From NCBI RefSeq assembly GCF_026016325.1, contig NZ_CP087203.1, positions 4,836,001 to 4,900,000 of the forward strand: a stretch of 64,000 nt of DNA, in the 5' to 3' direction. This stretch comes from Pseudomonas sp. B21-056. GTDB lineage: Bacteria; Pseudomonadota; Gammaproteobacteria; Pseudomonadales; Pseudomonadaceae. The position numbers and the translations under genes were made by a program. Under the pieces are notes generated by a model. It saw only the letters and a program-made list of their open reading frames with translations. It made no database searches and was not told the origin of the DNA. Shown here piece by piece: positions 7,558 through 17,009 of this stretch (position 1 is the first letter of the stretch; each line of letters begins with the position of its first letter).

Positions 7558-7863
7558 ATGGTCATCGATTTCAACCGTTTAAACAGCTCTTCACCATTGA
7601 CAGGCACTACGCGTACCAGCGCCAGCAAGGAAACCGAAAAATCCTCGCCGGCCGAGCAGGCTACCGCTGTCAAGAACGGGGAGTCGGTACACCTCAGTGA
7701 TGAGGCTCAGCAGTTGCAGAAGGTCACTGACAAGCTGCGCGATCAACCTGTCGTCGACAACGCCCGCGTGGCCGAGTTGAAAGCAGCCATCGCCGATGGC
7801 AGCTATAAAGTCGACAGCAACCGTGTAGCCAGCAAACTGCTCAACTTCGAAGCCCAGCGCTAG
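7558..7863 (+). CDS. flgM: Anti-sigma-28 factor FlgM
   Basis: FlgM binds and inhibits FliA until the hook is complete and then is exported. The 101-aa, low-complexity N-terminal half (Ser/Thr-rich, '[16 protein letters not shown]') is as expected for an unfolded protein. The C-terminal FliA-binding part is '[20 protein letters not shown]' (about residues 70-89), the family signature. ATG is at 7558 with AGAGG upstream. A sigma-28 promoter precedes it, and flgN follows after 46 bp. Confidence 0.95.
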   Translation: MVIDFNRLNSSSPLTGTTRTSASKETEKSSPAEQATAVKNGESVHLSDEAQQLQKVTDKLRDQPVVDNARVAELKAAIADGSYKVDSNRVASKLLNFEAQR

Positions 7864-7909
7864 GCCGCCGCCTGCGCAGGCTTTTGGACGCTAAGACCCA
7901 AGGCCAGCC

Positions 7910-8377
7910 ATGCACGACACTCATTTATTGCAACTGATCATCGACGACTTTGTTCCAGCGCAACAATTGCTGGAGCTTTTGCAGACCGAATCCCTGGCGC
8001 TGCACGGTCGCGACATGCCCTTGCTGGAAAATATCCTGGCACAGAAACAGGCATTGATCATTCTGCTCGATCAGCATGGCCGCAAGCGTAGCGAGATTCT
8101 CGCCAGCCTCAACCTGCCCGCCAACCCCGACGGCCTCGAACAACTGGCGAGCCAGTCGACGATCGGCGATCAGTTGTTGGCCCAAAGCGCAGTGCTCAAT
8201 GACCTGCTCGCCCAGTGCCAGGCCGCGAACGCCCGCAATGGCCAGTCGATCCAGCTCCAGCAGGCCGCTACCGCCAACCAGTTGCGCATCCTCAATGGCG
8301 GCGAAATCCCGACGCTTTACGATGCTCGCGGCTCGACCGCCAAAATGGTCAAGCACCGCCCGCTCAGCCAGGCATGA
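7910..8377 (+). CDS. flgN: Flagellar export chaperone FlgN
   Basis: FlgN is the cytoplasmic chaperone for the hook-filament junction proteins FlgK and FlgL. The 155-aa product is nearly all helical, with Leu/Gln-rich heptads such as 'LLQLIIDDFVPAQQLLELLQ' and a C-terminal 'NGQSIQLQQAATANQLRIL'. The latter resembles the conserved FlgN tail with its Tyr/Asp 'TLYDARGST'. It follows flgM directly and probably shares its transcript. Confidence 0.92.
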   Translation: MHDTHLLQLIIDDFVPAQQLLELLQTESLALHGRDMPLLENILAQKQALIILLDQHGRKRSEILASLNLPANPDGLEQLASQSTIGDQLLAQSAVLNDLLAQCQAANARNGQSIQLQQAATANQLRILNGGEIPTLYDARGSTAKMVKHRPLSQA

Positions 8378-8469
8378 AACGAACCATGCCTGCGCTCTAT
8401 CAACGCGCGATAGATGCTGGCAAAATGCTGGCTATTCGTAGTCGTATTTTGCCTGGAGATTGACCCACC

Positions 8470-9216
8470 GTGTTCAATGCCTCAAACGCGGATGATGCTC
8501 CGCAACCGCCCAAGGTCCTTACCACGCCCCTGGAAATCTCCGGCAACTTGCGGATGCTGCAAGATAGCCACGATCCATTGATCATTACCTTCCACGAACG
8601 CACCCAGCGCTTCCAGAGTTACCTGGTCGACGTCGATCGCGAGAAGAACACCATCGCCCTGGATGAAATGATTCCTCGCGACGGGGAACGCTTTCTGCTC
8701 GCGGGCGAGCCGTTTCGGGTCGAAGGTTTCCATGATGGTGTACGCATTGCGTGGGAAGGCAATGGTCCGCTGACGATCAATGAGTCCAGCGACGGCCGTT
8801 GCTATCGCGGTGCCTTGCCCGACGAAGTGGTTTACCACCAGCGCCGCAACGCCTTCCGTGCCGCCCTGAAGCTGGCGCAACTGGTGAATATCGAACTGGG
8901 TGGCGACAAGCTCAAGTCACCGGTGAATGGCAAACTGCTGGATATCTCCGCCACTGGTTGCAAGCTGCGCTTCGATGGCGACATCACCGAGCGCCTGCAA
9001 CTGGGCCAGGTCTACGAGCGCTTCATCGCCGCCCTGCCCTTCGGCAACATGACGGCGCCGGTCGAACTGCGCTACCTGCATTTCGAAGAGCGCTTCAATA
9101 CCACTTTCGCCGGCGTGCGTTTCCACAATATCAGTGGCCTGGTGCAGCGGCAGGTCGAGCGTTTCGTTTATCAGTTGCAGCGTGAAGCGCGGCGCTTCGA
9201 TAAAGACGATCTCTGA
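8470..9216 (+). CDS. flgZ: c-di-GMP-binding flagellar brake protein FlgZ (YcgR type)
   Basis: The 248-aa protein has an N-terminal YcgR domain (about residues 20-110) and a PilZ domain from about 115. The PilZ c-di-GMP motif is 'RRNAFR' (RxxxR) followed by '[11 protein letters not shown]' (D/NxSxxG). YcgR/FlgZ proteins bind the flagellar motor when c-di-GMP is high and slow swimming. The start appears to be GTG (8470); no ATG lies between it and the conserved part. It lies downstream of flgMN, as in other Pseudomonas. Confidence 0.92.
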   Translation: MFNASNADDAPQPPKVLTTPLEISGNLRMLQDSHDPLIITFHERTQRFQSYLVDVDREKNTIALDEMIPRDGERFLLAGEPFRVEGFHDGVRIAWEGNGPLTINESSDGRCYRGALPDEVVYHQRRNAFRAALKLAQLVNIELGGDKLKSPVNGKLLDISATGCKLRFDGDITERLQLGQVYERFIAALPFGNMTAPVELRYLHFEERFNTTFAGVRFHNISGLVQRQVERFVYQLQREARRFDKDDL

Positions 9217-9245
9217 TCCAAGTATCGCTGCGCCTGGGCTGACCT

Positions 9246-9315
9246 CATCGCGAGCAGGCTCGCTCCCACATGGAAACACTGCAAATCCAATGTGGGAGCG
9301 AGCCTGCTCGCGATT
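9246..9315. repeat. REP pair
   Basis: Two inverted REP cores ('cgcgagcaggctcgctccca' and its complement) are separated by about 20 bp between the convergent flgZ and the MFS gene. Confidence 0.9.
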
Positions 9316-9333
9316 GGGCGCACCACTGTCTAC

Positions 9334-10659
9334 TTACCTTGCTTGAGACTCCTCAGCATCAGCCGCCTCGGCAACCGGCTCGACCTCCGGGTTCGGCGAC
9401 ACCTGCATCTGCTCCTGCACCACCTGTTCATCGACCCTCGGATCAAGGCACGCCACCAGCGGCGAGCTGGACATGCTGTCGGGCATCGCCACGTGATGCA
9501 GCGGTGCGTCATCGACCTGATGCAGATTGGTCACCGCTTTCGGCCGGATGCGCCACACCAGTACCAGCGCAAAAAAGGTGAAGAAGGCATACAGCATGTG
9601 GCTGCCGAACGACTTCATCAGCACCCCGGCCACCAACGGGCCGATACTCGCCCCCACGCCGTAGGTCACCAGCAGCATCGCCGTCAGCGACACCCGGCGA
9701 TCCGCTTCGACGTGGTCGTTGGAAAACGCCACCGCCAGCGGGTACAGGCAGAATTGCATCAGCGAACAGAAGAACCCCGCGGCGAACAGCACTTCCAACG
9801 GCACCGACGACAAGATCGCCAACGGCAGCGCGAAGACCGCCAGGCACAGCGCAAAGCAGCGGATCAGCAGCGCCCGGTCGTAACGGTCGGACAGCCAGCC
9901 CAGCGGCCACTGCACCAGCAGGCCGGCAAAGATGCAGCTACCCATGAACAGACCGACCTGCTCGGTCGTCAGCCCCTGCTGGGAGGCATACAGCGGCGCC
10001 AGGCCATAGAACGAGCCGACGATCAGCCCGGAGCCCAGCACCGTGCTCAACGACTGCGGCACGCGCTTGATGAAGAAGCGCGGCTCCATCGGCGCCGGAC
10101 GCAACGGTGCCGGGTGGATCCGTCGGGTCAGCGTTACCGGCACCAGGCACAGGGCAAAACACAGCGCCACCAGCATCAGCAGTTCCAGCCCCAGGGCCGG
10201 ATGGATCACCAGGATCAGTTGGCCCAGCACCATCCCCAGGTACGAGGCGATCATGTAGCCGCTGAACACCACCCCGCGCTGTTTGGCATCGGCCTGCTCG
10301 TTGAGCCAGCTCTCAATGACCATGTACTGGCACATCATGCCGAGGCCGACGATGATCCGCAGCACCACCCAGGCCGGCAGCCAGCTCACCAGGCCGTGGC
10401 CCAGCACCGCCGCGCCGACGATCCCGGCACAGGCCGAATAGGCGCGAATATGCCCGACGCGAGCAATCAGCCGATGGCCGATCTTGCCGCCCAGCACCAG
10501 GCCGAAATAGTTGGCGGCCATCAGGGCACCGACCCACAGGCTGTCCACGTGCTCGGCAGCCAGGCGCAGGGCCAGGTAGGTACTCAAAAGGCCCGAGCCG
10601 ATGAGCATCATCAGCGAAGCGAAATAAAGCGCGCGAAAAGGTTTCCAGACTTGGCGCAT
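9334..10659 (-). CDS. MFS transporter, substrate unknown
   Basis: A 441-aa membrane protein with about 12 hydrophobic segments in two halves and a soluble acidic/proline-rich tail of about 60 residues ('QVSPNPEVEPVAEAADAEES'). Motif-A-like sequence appears as 'GGKIGHRLIARVGH' (residues about 56-69) and in the second half as 'GWLSDRYDRALLIR'. Both are typical of the major facilitator superfamily. Nothing in the sequence tells the substrate. It is convergent with flgZ and lies 69 bp downstream of the glutamine-synthetase-like gene, so the two might be co-transcribed. Confidence 0.88.
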   Translation of the reverse strand: MRQVWKPFRALYFASLMMLIGSGLLSTYLALRLAAEHVDSLWVGALMAANYFGLVLGGKIGHRLIARVGHIRAYSACAGIVGAAVLGHGLVSWLPAWVVLRIIVGLGMMCQYMVIESWLNEQADAKQRGVVFSGYMIASYLGMVLGQLILVIHPALGLELLMLVALCFALCLVPVTLTRRIHPAPLRPAPMEPRFFIKRVPQSLSTVLGSGLIVGSFYGLAPLYASQQGLTTEQVGLFMGSCIFAGLLVQWPLGWLSDRYDRALLIRCFALCLAVFALPLAILSSVPLEVLFAAGFFCSLMQFCLYPLAVAFSNDHVEADRRVSLTAMLLVTYGVGASIGPLVAGVLMKSFGSHMLYAFFTFFALVLVWRIRPKAVTNLHQVDDAPLHHVAMPDSMSSSPLVACLDPRVDEQVVQEQMQVSPNPEVEPVAEAADAEESQAR

Positions 10660-10728
10660 CGGCGTTCCGAGCGGCTCCTTGCGATAAGTAGAGGCTGCCT
10701 GTGAAGACAGCCCGAATGCGACGTTTCG

Positions 10729-12072
10729 TTAGGCCTGGGCGGCCAGCACACGCCGCTCCCAGGGCGTGATTTCATCAAAGTAGCTGGTCAGTTCCAGGGT
10801 TTTCGACGCGATGTAGCCTTCGATGAACTCCGTACCGAACAGTTCCTTCGCCAGAAGGCTACGTTTCAGACGCTCCAGGGCAGCGTGCAAGGTACATGGC
10901 AACGACAGATTCTCCGGTACCTGGAATTCGCCCTGTATCGCCGCGCTCGGTTCCAGGCCGTTTTCAATCCCGTGAAGACCGGCCGCCAGGCTGGCGGCAA
11001 TCGCCAGGTAGGGGTTGGCATCGGCCCCCGGCAAGCGGTTTTCGACCCGCCTGGCCACCGGCGGACTGGCCGGGATCCGCAACCCGGCCGAGCGATTGTC
11101 GTGGGACCAGCAGGCATTGTTCGGCGATGCGAACGGATGACACAGGCGCTGGTAGGAATTGACGTTCGGCGCGAACAGCGCCGTGAAATCCGCCATGCCC
11201 GCCTGTTGCCCGCCGATGAAGTGCCTGAACACTGCCGTCGGCTCGCCGGCCTCGTCGCTGAACACATTACGACCGCTGTCCAGCTCGACGACACTCTGGT
11301 GAATGTGCATCGAACTGCCCGGCGTATGGGCCAGCGGCTTGGCCATGCACACCACGGTCAGGCCGTGCTTGAGCGCGACTTCCTTGAGCAGGTGCTTGAA
11401 CAGGAAGGTCTGGTCGGCCAACAGCAAGGCATCGCCATGCAGCAGATTGATCTCGAACTGGCTCACGCCCATTTCATGCATGAAGGTATCGCGCGGCAGC
11501 CCCAAGGCCGCCATGCATTCATAGACCTCGTTGAAGAACGGCCGCAGGCCGTTATTGGAGCTGACGCTGAACGCCGAGTGGCCGTCTTCACGACGCCCAT
11601 CCAAGCCCACCGGCGGCTGGAATGGCTGGGTCGGATCCGGGTTGGGGGCGAAGACAAAAAACTCCAGCTCGGTCGCCACCACAGGCACCAGGCCCCGGGC
11701 GGCATACCGGGCAATCACCGTCTTGAGCTGGCCGCGTGTCGAGAGTCGGGAGCTTTCACCGGTCAGTTCATCGGCATCGCAGATCGCCAGGGCACGGGGC
11801 TGCGAGCTCCAAGGCAGGCGGTGGATCTGCTTCGGGTCGACCACCAGCGCCAGATCACCGTCATCACTGCCATAGAAACGCGACGGCGGATAACCGCCCA
11901 TGATGCACTGCAGCAGCACGCCCCGGGCCATCTGCAAGCGCCGCCCCTCCAGGAAACCCGCAGCGCTCATTACCTTGCCCCGCGGTACGCCATTGAGGTC
12001 CGGCGTGACACATTCAATCTCATCAATGCCCGTCAGTCGCTGCGCGAGTGAACCTTGGCCATCGGTCGTCAT
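10729..12072 (-). CDS. Glutamine synthetase family protein, glutamylpolyamine synthetase-like
   Basis: The 447-aa enzyme belongs to the GS fold. It has metal/ATP motifs 'VATELEFFVFAP' (about residues 129-140), 'GSSMHIHQSV', and the glutamate-binding 'HDNRSAGLRIP'. It lacks the adenylylation-type C-terminus of GlnA. Members of this group (PuuA/SpuI/PauA) join glutamate to putrescine or other polyamines as the first step of their breakdown. I start at the ATG at 12072 (MTTDGQGSLAQ), since the upstream extension has no family likeness. No other polyamine genes are nearby, so the exact substrate is open. Confidence 0.85.
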   Translation of the reverse strand: MTTDGQGSLAQRLTGIDEIECVTPDLNGVPRGKVMSAAGFLEGRRLQMARGVLLQCIMGGYPPSRFYGSDDGDLALVVDPKQIHRLPWSSQPRALAICDADELTGESSRLSTRGQLKTVIARYAARGLVPVVATELEFFVFAPNPDPTQPFQPPVGLDGRREDGHSAFSVSSNNGLRPFFNEVYECMAALGLPRDTFMHEMGVSQFEINLLHGDALLLADQTFLFKHLLKEVALKHGLTVVCMAKPLAHTPGSSMHIHQSVVELDSGRNVFSDEAGEPTAVFRHFIGGQQAGMADFTALFAPNVNSYQRLCHPFASPNNACWSHDNRSAGLRIPASPPVARRVENRLPGADANPYLAIAASLAAGLHGIENGLEPSAAIQGEFQVPENLSLPCTLHAALERLKRSLLAKELFGTEFIEGYIASKTLELTSYFDEITPWERRVLAAQA

Positions 12073-12183
12073 GACGCATTCCTTGTGATGTGCGAGCCGC
12101 AAACGGCAACCCGTACAAAATAGGCTTCGGCTGTTCGGAATATCAAGCACTGGGGAGAATAAACTTCGAGCCTGGGAACACCC

Positions 12184-12274
12184 TGTGGGAGCGAGCCTGC
12201 TCGCGATAGCGGTGTATCAGTCAACCCGATGTGAGCTGACCCGGCGCTATCGCGAGCAGGCTCGCTCCCACAGG
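12184..12274. repeat. REP pair
   Basis: Two inverted REP cores frame a spacer of about 45 bp with 'gatagcgg' and 'gcgctatc' next to the cores. It lies between the glutamine-synthetase-like gene and the histidine kinase gene. Confidence 0.9.
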
Positions 12275-12311
12275 GTTTGTGTATCGACAGAAGTATTTGC
12301 GTAGGACTGGC

Positions 12312-13004
12312 TCAGGGCAGATAAATCCGGAACACGCCTCCCCCCAGCACACCGCCATTGGCAATCTCGGTCCGCCCGCACACGCCGCCGCGCTGGTGCA
12401 GCCCGGCGATTCGCGCGGCGAAGTACAGGCCCAGCCCGGTGCTGCCGCTGCTGTGGTTGATGCCCTGCACGTAGTCGGCCTGACGCTCGATCATTTCGGC
12501 CGGGTAGCCTTCACCGTCGTCGTTGATGGTGAGCACCAGTTGCCCAGCCTCATCGCTCGCACTGATCAACAGCGTCTGGCGGGCATGGCGAATGGCATTG
12601 TTGATGCAGTTGTCGAGCACCGACGCGATCAGCTCACGGTCGAAAAAGCCCAGGGGGCTCAACGGGTCGACTTCATAGGTGACCATGATCCCACGGCTGC
12701 GGAACACTTCCTGATGGCCGGCCAACTGCGCCTCGATGAAGTCGTCCAGTTCATGGTAGGCCGGGTGCAGCGGCAACTGGTTGACACCCAGCTTGTACAG
12801 TCCCAGCAGTTGCACCATCAAGCCATTGAGGTGGGCGAATTCGAACTCCATCACGCCCTGCTCGGGGGTCTGCTGCGCAGCTTCGGGCAAGCGCTCGAGC
12901 CACTGCGCATGCGCCTGCATGAGCAAGGTCAGGGAGTTCTTCATGTCGTGCACGGTCGATGCGATCACCGTGGAAAAATCGAGTGCCTGTTCGCTGTCAT
13001 TCAT
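12312..13004 (-). CDS. Sensor histidine kinase lacking a membrane sensor
   Basis: A 230-aa soluble kinase. The H-box is 'STVHDMKNSLTLLMQ' (His near residue 20), the N-box 'LDNCINNAIRHA', the G1 box 'INDDGEGYP' and the G2 box 'STGLGLYFAAR'. There is no transmembrane or recognisable sensory domain before the His. The ATG at 13004 overlaps the stop of the response regulator gene by 8 bp (ATGAATGA), so the two are translationally coupled. Input presumably comes from a partner protein. Confidence 0.9.
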   Translation of the reverse strand: MNDSEQALDFSTVIASTVHDMKNSLTLLMQAHAQWLERLPEAAQQTPEQGVMEFEFAHLNGLMVQLLGLYKLGVNQLPLHPAYHELDDFIEAQLAGHQEVFRSRGIMVTYEVDPLSPLGFFDRELIASVLDNCINNAIRHARQTLLISASDEAGQLVLTINDDGEGYPAEMIERQADYVQGINHSSGSTGLGLYFAARIAGLHQRGGVCGRTEIANGGVLGGGVFRIYLP

Positions 13005-14604
13005 CGCCAAATGCCTTGCTTCGCAGTTTCTGATAGCGCGCAAAACGCGCATCGGTGTCGGGCATCATGCCCACCAGTTTCAGGCAGGCGCGACATTCCT
13101 CCAGCAGCTCCGACTCCACACTGGTATCGGTGCCATGCAGCAGGGACTGCGCCATGTTCAGGGCAATACTGATGTTCTTCGGTTGCATCTTCAGTGCACG
13201 GCGGAACAGATCCCGCGCCTCGGGCAACGCGCCAGTCTTGTAGACCCGCACGCCTTCGCGGTTCAGTTCGGCAGCCGCATTGCCTTGATTGAGAATGTTC
13301 GGGTCGTCGGTGAGTTTGGCAATGCCTTGCATCACCGTCGGATCATCACCGTAGATTTCCGCACAGTTCTTGAGCATCGACTCGCCGGCGCTGGCCTGGC
13401 CGAGCATTTGTAATTGCTTGGCCACCAGCAGCGCCGCCTCGGCGCTCATGAACTGCTCCATGCCGTCGAGGCGCTGCAAGGCCTGTTCGGTGAGCTTTTC
13501 CGCAGTTTCGGCATCGTTCAACAACAGGCTAGTCGCTTTCATCAACCGCGCCCGGACTTGCAATCCCGGGTCGTTGAGGTTTTCCTTCGCCACCGCACTG
13601 AGGGTCGTGTTGATCTCCAGCCGGGTCCGGGTGTCGAGGCCTTTTTCGCTGCCCTTGCTGATCAGCGCATGGGCCAGGCCGAGGTTGCTTTCCGGATCCT
13701 TGAAACGCGACTGCGCCCCCTGCCCGACCGCCTGGCGGTAGGCCCTGGAGGCGGTGTCGTAGTCTTCGTTGGTCATCGCCAACTTGCCCAGCAACGATTG
13801 CCGACGCACCGCCAGGGGCGACAGGCGAACCGCCTCCTCCAGCACCTCCTGTGCCTGTTTCGTGTCGCCTTCGGCCACTAGCACATCGGCCATGCCGTCA
13901 TACAAGGCCGGCATCATCGGAAAGGTCTTGAGGGCCTTTTCATAGACCGCCTTGGCCTGCGCTACCTGACCGCGCTTGAACATCAATTTGCCCAGGCCCG
14001 CATAGGCCCAAGGCAACGGACGATCCGCCAGGATGGTGTTGTACAGGCGCTCCAAGGCTTCGTTCTGATTCAGGTCGCGCAGCGCATCGGCGCGATAACG
14101 CAGGCACAACGGCCCGTAGCGCGGATCCTGCTTGCACAGGGCAATGCAGGCATTGAGCACTTCCAGCGGCTTGCCACGATCCAGCGCCTGGAGAATCGGC
14201 TTGAGCAGGGTCTTGCGCTGCTCCAGCCGCTCCAGCCGCTGGGCCAGGCCGGAGCGGTTGAACGGTTTGGTCAGGTACGCATCGGGCTCGTGCTCCAGGG
14301 CACTGAGCACCATGGCCTGACTGGTCTCGGCAGTCACCATGAGAAACACACTTTCATGGCTGATGAGCTTCTCGATCATCAGGTCTTCGAGTACCTGTTG
14401 ACCGTTCTTGCGGCCGTCGCCCAGGTGATAATCCTGCAGGATGAAGTCATAGCGCTTCTGCGAACACATGCGCAGCGCCACTTCACCGGTATCGGCGGTG
14501 TCCACGTCCTTGACGCCCAGCTCACGCAACATGGAGCGGATCGAGCTGCGGAAATCCGAGAAATCATCGACGATCAGAAAACTTTTTTGGTGGTACGCCA
14601 GCAT
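12997..14604 (-). CDS. Response regulator with TPR output domain
   Basis: The 535-aa protein has an N-terminal receiver ('FLIVDDFSDFR', phospho-acceptor Asp in 'FILQDYHLGDG', 'VTAETS', Lys in 'YLTKPFN'). From about residue 130 to the end it is TPR-like helical repeats (for example 'PWAYAGLGKLMFKRGQVAQA'). There is no DNA-binding domain, so it likely acts by protein contact. Pseudomonas proteins of this REC-TPR kind are common, but the role here is unknown. ATG at 14604 is chosen; the ORF extends to 14802 without homology. It is coupled to the kinase gene behind it. Confidence 0.9.
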   Translation of the reverse strand: MLAYHQKSFLIVDDFSDFRSSIRSMLRELGVKDVDTADTGEVALRMCSQKRYDFILQDYHLGDGRKNGQQVLEDLMIEKLISHESVFLMVTAETSQAMVLSALEHEPDAYLTKPFNRSGLAQRLERLEQRKTLLKPILQALDRGKPLEVLNACIALCKQDPRYGPLCLRYRADALRDLNQNEALERLYNTILADRPLPWAYAGLGKLMFKRGQVAQAKAVYEKALKTFPMMPALYDGMADVLVAEGDTKQAQEVLEEAVRLSPLAVRRQSLLGKLAMTNEDYDTASRAYRQAVGQGAQSRFKDPESNLGLAHALISKGSEKGLDTRTRLEINTTLSAVAKENLNDPGLQVRARLMKATSLLLNDAETAEKLTEQALQRLDGMEQFMSAEAALLVAKQLQMLGQASAGESMLKNCAEIYGDDPTVMQGIAKLTDDPNILNQGNAAAELNREGVRVYKTGALPEARDLFRRALKMQPKNISIALNMAQSLLHGTDTSVESELLEECRACLKLVGMMPDTDARFARYQKLRSKAFGDE

Positions 14605-14853
14605 CGAGGATGTCCAGGCAAGTAAAAAGGTGCACCCAATGGCAAACAACGAAACGCCGTCTTGCAGCCCGTTGGGGCGCGCAGATGATAGCCACCAGCC
14701 ACTAATGGGCAAGAGATTTCCGAACCTCTTGCCCTGGCTGTGCCGTGGCGCACATTGCGAACCGTTCCGGCACACACGGGTGCGGGAGAAAACCGGGCTC
14801 ATCAGGCTATCGGCTGAAGTTGGCTTTCCGTTAAGCGGATCGTAGGAAGAGGC

Positions 14854-15531
14854 TCATTTGAAGACTTCGGAAACGGATGCCGACTCAGCGCTCTGCACCA
14901 GATCGATCAACCAGGTTCTGAATGCCACGACTTTTTTCGAGTTGGCGATTTCCAGCGGCGTCACCAGATAAAAGCCCAGATCGGACTTTAATTTGAGGTT
15001 GAACGGCGCTACCAGTCTTCCGGATTTCAAATCGTCATCGACGTAGGTGGAACGACCGATGCACACCCCCAATCCGTCGATGGCAGCCTGCACCGCCATC
15101 ATTGCCAGATCGAACATCAGCCGCGAGCCTTCAGCGAGCTTCTTCGGTTGCCCTGCCGCGCTCAGCCACATATTCCAGTCGTTACTGGTCATGCCGCTGA
15201 CCTGCAACAGTGTGTGATTGACCAGATCGACCGGGCTTTTCAAGGCTTTGGGTCCCGTCAGCAGCTTGGGGCTGCACACAGGAAAGATCTCGTCGGACAT
15301 GAGCCAGTCCGCCCGCAAGCCCTTCCAGTCGCCGAAACCGTAGCGGATCGCAGCGTCGATGCCGCCCTTGCGGAAATCGACCAGCTCGGTTGAGGCGGTC
15401 ACCCGCACGTCAATATTGGGAAATGCATCCTGAAAGGACGCCAGGCGCGGCAACAGCCATTTGGACGCCAGGGAAACCAGCGTACTGATGGTCAATGCGC
15501 TGTTGTTGGTCGACTCGAGCAGCATTTCCGA
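14854..15531 (-). pseudogene. LysR-type regulator, C-terminal fragment only
   Basis: From about 15531 down to the stop the reading frame is a good LysR substrate-binding domain of GcvA type ('SALTISTLVSLASKWLLPRL', 'LVDFRKGGIDAAIRYGFGDW', 'DGLGVCIGRSTYVDDDLKSG'). The N-terminal winged helix that should come before it is missing. The frame runs upstream to 15642 into sequence without LysR likeness. The gene has therefore lost its DNA-binding part, probably through a deletion or insertion with its break near 15530. It borders the accessory gene beside tRNA-Arg. Confidence 0.8.
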
Positions 15532-15760
15532 TCCAGCCCCACGGAGTCCATCAGAGCAGTGACTGTGAAATACAGCCACATCCTTGATTGAGGTGTGAAC
15601 TACATTGAGCTGGATCGACCGAAATTTTACCTTCGTGGCCAAGGACGGTCTGGTTCAAGATGTCGCTTGCCATGATCCGAATCGTGGTTAGGCCGAGGGT
15701 TATCCTGTGGCCGCGGCCTGGGTGGTTCCTGGGGTGGTCGCTGGGGGCGTTTATCGTCAC

Positions 15761-16288
15761 TCATTGGGGTTCTCCAGGTATGAACAGGCTGTTGCTGGGG
15801 ATTTCTTCAAGAACTCGCTGGGTGCAAACCGCCTTGGTCTTTTTGCACTCTATGCGCTCAGGATTTTTTGCCACATAGTCCCGCACTCTCTCTTTAATGC
15901 GCTTGCATCGGGACTGATGAGTAGTCGTGTATTCGCGACTCTGGCTGATATCCATCCTCAGATCACGTAACTCATGAGCCAGCAGCCTATAACCGGCGAG
16001 CAACTCCTCATATGCCTTAATCTTTTTTGGCAGACCAAGCAACGGTTTGACAATCGTCAGAATGGCCGCTAGTCCAAGCAACACCTGCCAGAGAGGGTTG
16101 CCGACAGTAGTTTTCCATACAGCCAAGCCGCCGACAGCAGAAGAAGACGAGACGACAGCAATTCCTATCTCCACCCCAAGATTGAGCCGCTCCATTGCCT
16201 GAAGCTTGATGCCGTAATAGAGCTCGTTGAGCCTGGCAGTCCGAAGAAGATCATAGACGTCCCAGACAGGGTGGTTTTCTCGGGCCAT
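15761..16288 (-). CDS. Two-TM membrane protein, possibly SLATT-like
   Basis: I do not recognise this gene firmly. It encodes about 175 aa from ATG 16288 (MARENHPVWDVYDLL); a longer frame reaches 16363. An amphipathic N-terminus is followed by two hydrophobic segments, 'GIAVVSSSSAVGGLAV' and 'LLGLAAILTIVKPLLGL'. A long charged helix follows ('KAYEELLAGYRLLAHELRDL' and beyond), then a Cys/Lys-rich tail. This plan resembles the SLATT family, putative pore-forming effectors in defence systems, but no sensor partner gene is next to it. It lies directly at the 3' side of tRNA-Arg(CCT), a common integration site. Confidence 0.55.
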   Translation of the reverse strand: MARENHPVWDVYDLLRTARLNELYYGIKLQAMERLNLGVEIGIAVVSSSSAVGGLAVWKTTVGNPLWQVLLGLAAILTIVKPLLGLPKKIKAYEELLAGYRLLAHELRDLRMDISQSREYTTTHQSRCKRIKERVRDYVAKNPERIECKKTKAVCTQRVLEEIPSNSLFIPGEPQ

Positions 16289-16404
16289 TTGAGCACATCT
16301 CACAATTGAGAGGGGGACACTGACATAACCACTTGCTGGTAGGTAGCTGGCTGGTACCATCAATCGGAGCCCCGCAGACGAATTGCTGGAAGCTCCATTT
16401 TATA

Positions 16405-16481
16405 TGGTGTCCCAGGGCAGGTTCGAACTGCCAACCTTCCCCTTAGGAGGGGGATGCTCTATCCAATTGAGCTACTGAGAC
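16405..16481 (-). tRNA. tRNA-Arg (anticodon CCT)
   Basis: A 77-nt cloverleaf. The acceptor stem is GTCTCAG / CTGGGAC with encoded CCA, the anticodon loop CTCCTAA gives CCT, and the T-loop is GTTCGAAC. The 3' end faces the SLATT-like gene and the beheaded LysR gene, as expected if foreign DNA entered here. Confidence 0.96.
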
Positions 16482-17009
16482 ACAGGTCGACCACGAGAAC
16501 CGTGGTGCGATGGACGGCGAGCATGTTAACGGCCAGCCCTGGGTTTGTCATGTCGTCCGTAGTCTTTTTAAGTGTAGGCAAATGCTGCGGTTCACCGCCC
16601 TTCAGCGCGATGACACGGATAAACGGGACGCCGCTCATCCATACCCGCTTGCCCCTGCTAGTAAATCGGCAAATTGCCACTATCCTATACAATACAAGGA
16701 CAGCACCGGTCTTTGCTGCCGTTCCGGTTATCCGCCGGACGGTATGGCACATAGACACGATGCGGTGGTCACAACCTGCGGACCTGCTGATTTTTCAAAC
16801 CAGTCCGCATTTTTGATGAAGGGTAATGGCAGAACGCCTTTACGCGGATCAATATTTGTCACAGAATTGGCGCCAATGATCTGGCAATTTTGAGGCATGA
16901 TGCGGGCCTCTTAACAATTCAGGTTGAACATTTGGCCACGGGGCTTGTCCTATCCGACATCCTGCGGCCAATCCCGAGAACCGCTCCCCTGAACTAACCG
17001 GTTAAATAT
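16482..17009. other. Intergenic region upstream of amrZ
   Basis: This 528-bp stretch separates tRNA-Arg from amrZ. Short overlapping frames on both strands show no protein likeness. The only signal I can name is the AlgU-like promoter at 16926-16952. A long leader or AmrZ operator sites are likely here, but I cannot place them by eye. Confidence 0.5.
16926..16952 (+). promoter_or_regulatory. Candidate AlgU (sigma-22) promoter of amrZ
   Basis: GAACAT, a 16-base spacer and TCCTA resemble the AlgU consensus GAACTT-N16-TCTGA. It lies 57 bp before amrZ. In P. aeruginosa amrZ is known to be AlgU-dependent. The match is imperfect in both boxes. Confidence 0.45.

Noticed and set aside
16454..16893. 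Frames of 120 and 127 codons between tRNA-Arg and amrZ
   Set aside because: They overlap each other and the tRNA, have no ribosome site and look random in composition.
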